The position numbers and the translations under genes were made by a program. Below the pieces are notes generated by a model. The model did not search any database. It saw nothing but the letters and a program-made list of their open reading frames with translations, and was not told the origin of the DNA. A stretch of DNA of 10,457 nucleotides, taken from Promethearchaeota archaeon. Its GTDB lineage: Archaea > Asgardarchaeota > Lokiarchaeia > Sigyniarchaeales > SOKP01. The DNA lies in the NCBI GenBank assembly GCA_019058135.1, contig JAHLWE010000276.1, forward strand, positions 1 to 10,457. Reading direction: 5' to 3'. This document shows, piece by piece, positions 6,441 to 10,457 of the stretch (the stretch's first letter is position 1; every line of letters begins with the position of its first letter).

Positions 6441-7502
6441 ATGAATGATAAAAATTTTGAAGATGATGAAACCGAATTCGAATTACCCAAAAAACCGATG
6501 GATACTTTATGGGAATTTTGTCCTCGTTGTGGTAATCGCTTACCATCAGTTGAAAATATTAGATTTTGTATGCAATGTGGTTTTGATATTCAATATTTCA
6601 AGCAATTTAAATCATTACCATCTACAATCCCATTAACACCTATTGATAAAAGAATAAAATTAAATGATGATGAGTTAATCAAGACTAAAAAGAAAAAATT
6701 ATGGGGAATTTTTAGCTCATTTGGTTTACCTATTCTGTCTTTTATTCTTATTGAAGTGTTAATTCTGGTTATAGCATTAATTATCATTATTTCATTGATT
6801 TTTACAATGGAAAATCCTTCTGAACTTCTTGAATTTTTAACTAGCCCTTCCTTCATTTCTCTAGCTACAATTGCAGAACTGATTTTTTTCTTTATTCCAA
6901 TATGGTACGTTGGTAGATATATTCAACATCCTACGTTTAATAATCGAATTAAACTCTTAGGGATTTTTAATAATGAAAATAAGGATAATTATATTTTAAA
7001 AGAAGTTTTAATTGGTCTATTATTTGCCGTTAGTGCATATTTCATAGTTAATCTCGTATCAGTTTTAACAGACTTAACTTTTGGGGCAATATTTGGCCCA
7101 GAATTTCTTGAAAGAGCATATGGTAGTGCGGAAGGAACCGGTTTTACTACAGATATGCTAGCATCAAACATATTAGAATTGATTTTAATGATAGTAATGA
7201 TGATTTTAATTGTGGGTCCATCTGAGGAAATAATGTTCCGAGGATTCACTCAAAAAGGATGGGATAGACATATTGGACAAAAATGGGCTTTGATTTGTAC
7301 AGCTATTTTATTTACTTTTTTCCATGTAATTCCAATACTCATGCCAACTGAATTATTTCTTTTGCTTTTCCCACCTTATTTTGTTATTTCCCTAATGTTA
7401 GGTGCATTATATATTTGGAGAAAGGAAAATTTAATAGCATGTATAGTTGGACATGGCGTATATAACGCTGTAGCTATATCAATTGCTTTTTTATTTTTTT
7501 AA
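6441..7502 (+). CDS. Zinc-ribbon CPBP-family intramembrane metalloprotease
   Basis: A 353-residue membrane protein of the CPBP (CAAX protease and bacteriocin-processing, Rce1-like) family. Residues 27-46 hold a zinc ribbon, CPRCG...CMQCG (C27, C30, C43, C46), on the N-terminal cytoplasmic side. Several hydrophobic segments follow (about 82-110, 122-146, 178-205, 239-256, 280-300, 305-326, 332-353). All three catalytic motifs are present: EExxxR at E262-E263-R267, FxxxH with H295, and HxxxN with H338 and N342. Family members cleave substrates within the membrane, and eukaryotic Rce1 trims prenylated CAAX proteins; the target here is unknown. The frame also opens at TTG 6426, but ATG 6441 is preferred because of the TATA spacing. 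The MtxX-like gene follows after 35 nt with its own TATA-like box, so co-transcription is uncertain. Confidence 0.9.
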   Translation: MNDKNFEDDETEFELPKKPMDTLWEFCPRCGNRLPSVENIRFCMQCGFDIQYFKQFKSLPSTIPLTPIDKRIKLNDDELIKTKKKKLWGIFSSFGLPILSFILIEVLILVIALIIIISLIFTMENPSELLEFLTSPSFISLATIAELIFFFIPIWYVGRYIQHPTFNNRIKLLGIFNNENKDNYILKEVLIGLLFAVSAYFIVNLVSVLTDLTFGAIFGPEFLERAYGSAEGTGFTTDMLASNILELILMIVMMILIVGPSEEIMFRGFTQKGWDRHIGQKWALICTAILFTFFHVIPILMPTELFLLLFPPYFVISLMLGALYIWRKENLIACIVGHGVYNAVAISIAFLFF

Positions 7503-7507
7503 AATAC

Positions 7508-7517
7508 TAATATAAAA
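7508..7517 (+). promoter_or_regulatory. Putative TATA box of the MtxX-like gene
   Basis: TAATATAAAA is centred about 25 nt before ATG 7538, in the short gap behind the CPBP gene. No SD site precedes the ATG, so leaderless transcription is plausible. Confidence 0.4.
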
Positions 7518-7537
7518 TCATAGACCATTGTTGAAAA

Positions 7538-8410
7538 ATGAGCATATTTGAAATCCTCAAACATAAAATCTCATATGAGGACTTGATAATTGGAATAGGG
7601 ATAGGTGAAAAAAAAAATCAAAATATTAGAATTATTACAACTGCATTAAATTTTTCACTGAAAAATGATGTATGGATTTATTTATTTGGGGAAAAAAATG
7701 CTATAGGTGAAATTAAATCATATCAGCTTAATAATAGCCCACATCAATCAAAAATTAAATTAATTAGTAGTATAGAACCAGAGAAAGAAATGATAACATA
7801 TCTAATTAATAATAAGATAAATTCAATAGTAAGAGGGAGTTTTAAATCTTCTAATTTTTTGAAATTACTTAAAGATTCATTAAAGGTTAAAAATATTTAT
7901 AGACTCGCGCTTCTCGAAACTGCAAATGGAGAGCAATTTTTCTATGGACCAGTTGGTATTGATGAATGTAACACTTTCAAAAATAAACAAATTTTTATAG
8001 AAAAATCATTAAAAATATTTCGATATTTTGAAATTAAACCTAAAATATCCATTTTGAGTGGTGGTAGAATTGGAGATTTAGGTAGAAATAAATTGATCGA
8101 CAAAACAATAAATGATGCTGAAAATTTAGTTAAATATTTCAATAGTCAGGAACCAAACATTGAAATCTTTCACGACCAGATTTTAATTGAAAATAGTATC
8201 AAAAATGGAGCAAATTTAATTCTAGCACCAAATGGGATAAGTGGTAATTTAATCTATAGAACATTAATCCATTTAGGCAATGGAAAATCATATGGGGCTT
8301 TTTATTTAGATACTAAATATCCTATTATTGATACTTCTAGAGTAGCACCAGAAAATGAATTAAATGGGGCTTTTTTTTTAGCATCATCAATTTCTGCGGT
8401 GGAAAAATAG
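7538..8410 (+). CDS. mtxX: MtxX-like protein (methanogenesis marker 4 type)
   Basis: A 290-residue protein resembling MtxX, listed as methanogenesis marker protein 4 and structurally related to phosphate acetyl/butyryltransferases. Recognisable segments are IIGIGIGEKKN near the N-terminus, SIVRGSF, YGPVGIDE, LSGGRIGDLGRN (S174-G175-G176 and on), DKTINDAENLV, and LAPNGISGNLIYRTL (A230 to R241 and beyond) followed by GNGKSYGAFYLD. These glycine-rich loops would form the anion/cofactor pocket of the fold. The family has been called a methyltransferase by association with tetrahydromethanopterin metabolism; its reaction is not settled. With mch 3.7 kb away in the window, a role in tetrahydromethanopterin-dependent C1 chemistry is reasonable but inferred. 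The start is an ATG with a TATA-like box 25 nt upstream. It converges on the GTPase gene, 49 nt apart. Family call is fairly secure; symbol use is tentative. Confidence 0.8.
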   Translation: MSIFEILKHKISYEDLIIGIGIGEKKNQNIRIITTALNFSLKNDVWIYLFGEKNAIGEIKSYQLNNSPHQSKIKLISSIEPEKEMITYLINNKINSIVRGSFKSSNFLKLLKDSLKVKNIYRLALLETANGEQFFYGPVGIDECNTFKNKQIFIEKSLKIFRYFEIKPKISILSGGRIGDLGRNKLIDKTINDAENLVKYFNSQEPNIEIFHDQILIENSIKNGANLILAPNGISGNLIYRTLIHLGNGKSYGAFYLDTKYPIIDTSRVAPENELNGAFFLASSISAVEK

Positions 8411-8459
8411 AAGAATTAATTTAAAAATAAAAAATAACGAACTACTAATGTTTTATTGT
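8411..8459. terminator. Convergent intergenic gap, MtxX-like gene and GTPase gene
   Basis: Forty-nine nucleotides lie between the two stops. They contain A-rich runs (minus-strand T tracts, tttttattttt type) near 8422-8437 and tgttttattgttt at the right on the plus strand. U-rich signals are therefore available for both transcripts. No stem-loop was found. Confidence 0.35.
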
Positions 8460-9419
8460 TTAAATTGAAGTATTACTTAAGATATTAACCAATTTTTTAA
8501 ACTTTAAACTTTTAAATGAATCAAAAATCGAATTCAACATATTGTTCTCCTTATTATTTGTTATTATCATCAAAACAGCCTTATCAGAGATCTCTTTAAC
8601 TAAAACATAATTTTCTTCAGATTCATAAATAATTAAAGATAATTCTAATGGAGATATGGACGTTTTATTCTCAATTTGGTATATTTTCTGATAAATCTGA
8701 TATAAGTTAGAATCTAATGTACCAATCTCAAATTTAATATATTCTAATGGCTCTAAACTAAATTTACCAAATGTTGATGATACTAATAATCCATCTGGCC
8801 TATTAAAAACCAAATAATTTGCCTGCGTATCTGATTTTAAACTATCCAAAATTGCTCTTATACCAGCTAATTTTTGAATAGATATTGTAGATTTTTGAAT
8901 TTCGAAATCTAATATTTCAATCAATCTATGCTGTGCGCTCCCTTCTTTTACAGAAACTGGTGTGAAAGCACATTTTTTTCTATATTCAGAGTCGAGATTT
9001 TCTGTCAATAGTTCAAAAATATCATCCTCTATTGATTCCTCTAAATCAATTTTGTTTAGAAGAACATAAATCTTATCTAATTTAGGTGTATATTGTATTA
9101 TTGCTTCTAGAAATTTATCAAATGTCTCTCTTACAAACTGTTCGTTTCGTGTTGCATCTACCATAAAAACCGCAACGTCTACATCGCCAAAAATAATGGG
9201 CTTTTGTTTTTCTGAAAAATAACGCTCAAGGTATTGCTTTTGTCCTCCCATATCCCATACTGATATCTCCAATAACCCCCTAAATATGAAATTTTCTCGA
9301 CTAATACCGCGCGTAGGTTTAAGATTTATAACTTTCATGAAATTATAACCCAAGCACGTTGTTCTCATTAAAGATGTTTTCCCAGCATTTTCTGGTCCAA
9401 ATAAAATTGTTTTGATGAT
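8460..9419 (-). CDS. Rag/Gtr-type small GTPase fused to a roadblock-like domain; start codon unresolved
   Basis: A Ras-superfamily GTPase followed by a C-terminal roadblock/longin-like domain, the architecture of Rag/Gtr proteins that sense nutrients at eukaryotic lysosomes. G1 is GPENAGKTS (minus strand 9372-9398), G2 the Thr in LKPTRGI, G3 WDMGGQ (9240-9257), G4 NKID (9045-9056), and G5 probably TPVSVKEGS. The second domain (about 8505-8873) shows YLVFNRPDGLLVSS, a long helix, LELSLIIYESEENYVLVKEI and AVLMIIT, the strand-helix order of roadblock domains. The first canonical start in frame is ATG 9368, which lies inside G1 and would remove the P-loop. The frame is open upstream to a TAG at 9462-9464 without ATG, GTG or TTG. 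I place the start at ATC 9417-9419, 7 nt after GGAG. A missing A in the A-run after the ATG at 9443-9445 would also give a full N-terminus. Divergent from apt. Partner and effector unknown. Confidence 0.78.
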   Translation of the reverse strand: MIKTILFGPENAGKTSLMRTTCLGYNFMKVINLKPTRGISRENFIFRGLLEISVWDMGGQKQYLERYFSEKQKPIIFGDVDVAVFMVDATRNEQFVRETFDKFLEAIIQYTPKLDKIYVLLNKIDLEESIEDDIFELLTENLDSEYRKKCAFTPVSVKEGSAQHRLIEILDFEIQKSTISIQKLAGIRAILDSLKSDTQANYLVFNRPDGLLVSSTFGKFSLEPLEYIKFEIGTLDSNLYQIYQKIYQIENKTSISPLELSLIIYESEENYVLVKEISDKAVLMIITNNKENNMLNSIFDSFKSLKFKKLVNILSNTSI

Positions 9420-9426
9420 TTTCTCA

Positions 9427-9430
9427 CTCC
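9427..9430 (-). promoter_or_regulatory. Possible ribosome binding site GGAG before a non-canonical start
   Basis: On the minus strand CGGAGTGAG resembles the AGGAGGTGA consensus. GGAG is followed by exactly 7 nt and then ATC ATC AAA, giving an N-terminus IIKTILFG that leads straight into the P-loop. It could instead be part of the coding sequence of a longer protein begun further upstream. Confidence 0.3.
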
Positions 9431-9613
9431 GTTTTATTTTTTCATCGATAAATTTTAAGATCTAAAATCTTAAGTAGGAATATCCAAAAAATTTTGATTG
9501 TATATTTTGATTAAAATATTGATTATATTATATTTTTGTAATTCTATAAATTTAAGTTTTTTATTAGCTTGAATATAAATTAATATAAGTTAAATCAATT
9601 AGAGGGAACTTAA
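9428..9613. other. Divergent promoter region, GTPase gene and apt
   Basis: An AT-rich stretch of 186 nt. For apt, CTATAAATTTA (9544-9554) and the repeated ATATAAATTAATATAAG (9573-9589) are TATA candidates; the first leaves room for a leader with the SD site. For the GTPase gene the minus strand offers several TATA-like runs between 9510 and 9540. The left end overlaps the open frame that extends the GTPase to 9461. Confidence 0.4.
9602..9606 (+). promoter_or_regulatory. Ribosome binding site of apt
   Basis: GAGGG followed by 7 nt and ATG 9614. Together with the mch site it shows that the organism uses Shine-Dalgarno initiation for some genes. Confidence 0.6.
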
Positions 9614-10168
9614 ATGAGTTTTTCGGAAAAAGAGTTAGAAAAAAAAATATTAAAAAAGATTCGCAATGTTCCGAATTTTCCAAAAGAAGGAATTCAATTT
9701 AAAGATATTTCAACCCTAGTAAAGGATGTGGATGGTCTAAAAGACTCAGTTAATTTTTTATATGAAAAATATAGAGATAAAGGAATTACAAAAGTTGCTG
9801 CAATTGAAGCGCGAGGATATATTTTTGGTGGTGCTCTTGCCATAAAAATGGGCGCCGGATTTGTAATGATGAGAAAGCCGGGAAAATTGCCTTATAAAAC
9901 GCTATCTGAAACCTATGAATTGGAATATGGAACTGACTCTATAGAGATGCATGTTGATGGAATTGAAAAAGGAGATAAAGTTTTAATCTTTGATGATTTA
10001 CTGGCAACTGGGGGAACAGCAAAAGCTGCATGTAATTTAGTAGAAAAAGCAGGCGGTGAAGTGGCTGGTGTTGGATTTGTTATTGAATTAACTGGGAGCC
10101 TTCACGGAAGAGATAAATTGGTAGGCTACGATGTTTTTGCCTTAGTGAAAATTCCAGTGGAAGAATAA
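9614..10168 (+). CDS. apt: Adenine phosphoribosyltransferase
   Basis: A 184-residue cytoplasmic type I phosphoribosyltransferase that makes AMP from adenine and PRPP. The PRPP-binding loop is VLIFDDLLATGGTA (residues 123-136). Other family marks are the N-terminal NVPNFPKEGIQFKDIS, EARGYIFG (65-72), the flexible-loop region RKPGKLP (87-93), and LEYGTDSIEMH (103-113), all matching Apt rather than hypoxanthine or orotate enzymes. Length is normal for the family. The start is an ATG with an SD site. It converges on the methylthioadenosine phosphorylase gene, 36 nt between stops; that enzyme releases adenine, the substrate of Apt, so the two make a salvage pair although they cannot share a transcript. 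Very secure. Confidence 0.96.
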   Translation: MSFSEKELEKKILKKIRNVPNFPKEGIQFKDISTLVKDVDGLKDSVNFLYEKYRDKGITKVAAIEARGYIFGGALAIKMGAGFVMMRKPGKLPYKTLSETYELEYGTDSIEMHVDGIEKGDKVLIFDDLLATGGTAKAACNLVEKAGGEVAGVGFVIELTGSLHGRDKLVGYDVFALVKIPVEE

Positions 10169-10204
10169 AAAAAAAGTAATAAAAATTTCTTTATTTTTTA
10201 CATA
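10169..10204. terminator. Two-way terminator between apt and the phosphorylase gene
   Basis: Nine A at 10167-10175 (a T run on the minus strand) and a T-rich run at 10186-10199 lie back to back in the 36-nt gap. Each gives a U tract to one of the two converging transcripts, a compact bidirectional terminator. Confidence 0.5.
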
Positions 10205-10457
10205 TTAGATAATTGCACCTTTCATTGAATCCTTACATTTACAAGTTCTATCCTTTGGTATTTTAGGAATTGCTATGTCGAGAATTTTTGTTAAATTAAT
10301 TGCACTTTTTTCCATTGTTGCTAAGATTTCCTCGATGCTAACTGAATATTTTTTGATTGGACCACCACAACTTGGACATTTTGGACCGATTTCAACAATA
10401 CCACACCGATCACATTCAGCTGCCCATACATCTAAATCAGTAACCATTGCAATTGTA
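10205..10457 (-). CDS. S-methyl-5'-thioadenosine phosphorylase, C-terminal part, with zinc-knuckle insert (partial)
   Basis: Only the last 83 or so residues lie in the window; the frame continues off the right edge (TIAMVTDLDVW), so the ATG at 10447 is internal. TIAMVTDxDVWA is a conserved active-site segment of archaeal/eukaryotic methylthioadenosine phosphorylase, with the aspartates that contact the purine base. EEILATMEKSAINLTKIL and IPKIPKDRTCKCKDSMKGAII match the C-terminal helix and the CxC end of archaeal members. The enzyme phosphorolyses methylthioadenosine to adenine and methylthioribose-1-phosphate in methionine and polyamine salvage. Between DVWA and SVSIEEI there is an extra segment of about 24 residues with CDRCG and CPSCGG (minus strand 10367-10414), which looks like a zinc knuckle and is not part of the usual family sequence. 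Related purine nucleoside phosphorylases are the alternative. It faces apt, which would use the adenine. Confidence 0.8.
   Translation of the reverse strand, partial: TIAMVTDLDVWAAECDRCGIVEIGPKCPSCGGPIKKYSVSIEEILATMEKSAINLTKILDIAIPKIPKDRTCKCKDSMKGAII

Noticed and set aside
6590..7249. Minus-strand open frames opposite the CPBP protease gene
   Set aside because: They lie wholly antisense to a gene with full catalytic motifs and show no recognisable domain; they are products of AT-rich codon usage.
7503..8410. CPBP protease and MtxX-like gene as an operon with linked function
   Set aside because: The gap is short (35 nt), but it contains a well-placed TATA-like box, and the two families have no known connection.
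10205..10447. A complete 80-residue zinc-ribbon protein starting at ATG 10447
   Set aside because: The frame remains open to the window edge, and the residues before the ATG (TIA) continue the phosphorylase motif, so this is the end of a longer gene.
1..10457. CRISPR array, tRNA, rRNA or riboswitch
   Set aside because: No spaced direct repeats, cloverleaf or GC-rich structured island stood out in any intergenic stretch. In a 30% GC archaeon such RNAs would usually show as GC-rich islands.

Overview
The window is AT-rich (around 30% GC by eye) and archaeal, most likely an Asgard archaeon of the Lokiarchaeia type. Archaeal markers are a methenyl-tetrahydromethanopterin cyclohydrolase, an archaeal-type glutamyl-tRNA synthetase, a CDP-alcohol phosphatidyltransferase resembling archaetidylinositol phosphate synthase, an archaeal-type methylthioadenosine phosphorylase and TATA-like boxes 24-27 nt before several start codons. 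The Asgard assignment rests mainly on a Ras-like GTPase of the Rag/Gtr/Arf type fused to a roadblock-like domain; it is an inference.

Layout, left to right: a pRiA4b ORF-3-like protein (-); a small ribbon-helix-helix protein (+); a CDP-alcohol phosphatidyltransferase (+) converging on a PP-loop ATPase (-); mch (+) converging on a two-domain Lrp/AsnC-type RAM protein without a DNA-binding domain (-); gltX (+), divergent from that RAM gene; a zinc-ribbon CPBP membrane protease (+); an MtxX-like protein (+) converging on the GTPase-roadblock gene (-); apt (+), divergent from the GTPase; and the 3' end of a methylthioadenosine phosphorylase gene (-) converging on apt and running off the right edge. 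Nearly every gene seems to be its own transcription unit.

Functional links: apt and the phosphorylase form an adenine-salvage pair, since the phosphorylase releases adenine from methylthioadenosine and Apt turns it into AMP. Mch and the MtxX-like protein both point to tetrahydromethanopterin-linked C1 metabolism. The others (lipid head group, tRNA charging, GTPase, membrane protease, RHH protein) are independent housekeeping or regulatory genes.

The most notable point is that two minus-strand genes, the PP-loop ATPase and the GTPase, have their nucleotide-binding motif upstream of the first ATG/GTG/TTG in frame. Each open frame continues upstream to a stop without any canonical start. In both, a Shine-Dalgarno-like tetranucleotide sits exactly 7 nt before an AUA or AUC codon that would give a sensible N-terminus. 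Non-canonical initiation, assembly indels or real gene decay could each explain this. A second notable point is a four-cysteine zinc-knuckle-like insert in the methylthioadenosine phosphorylase. No tRNA, rRNA, CRISPR array or insertion sequence was seen, and no gene-free stretch exceeds 300 bases.
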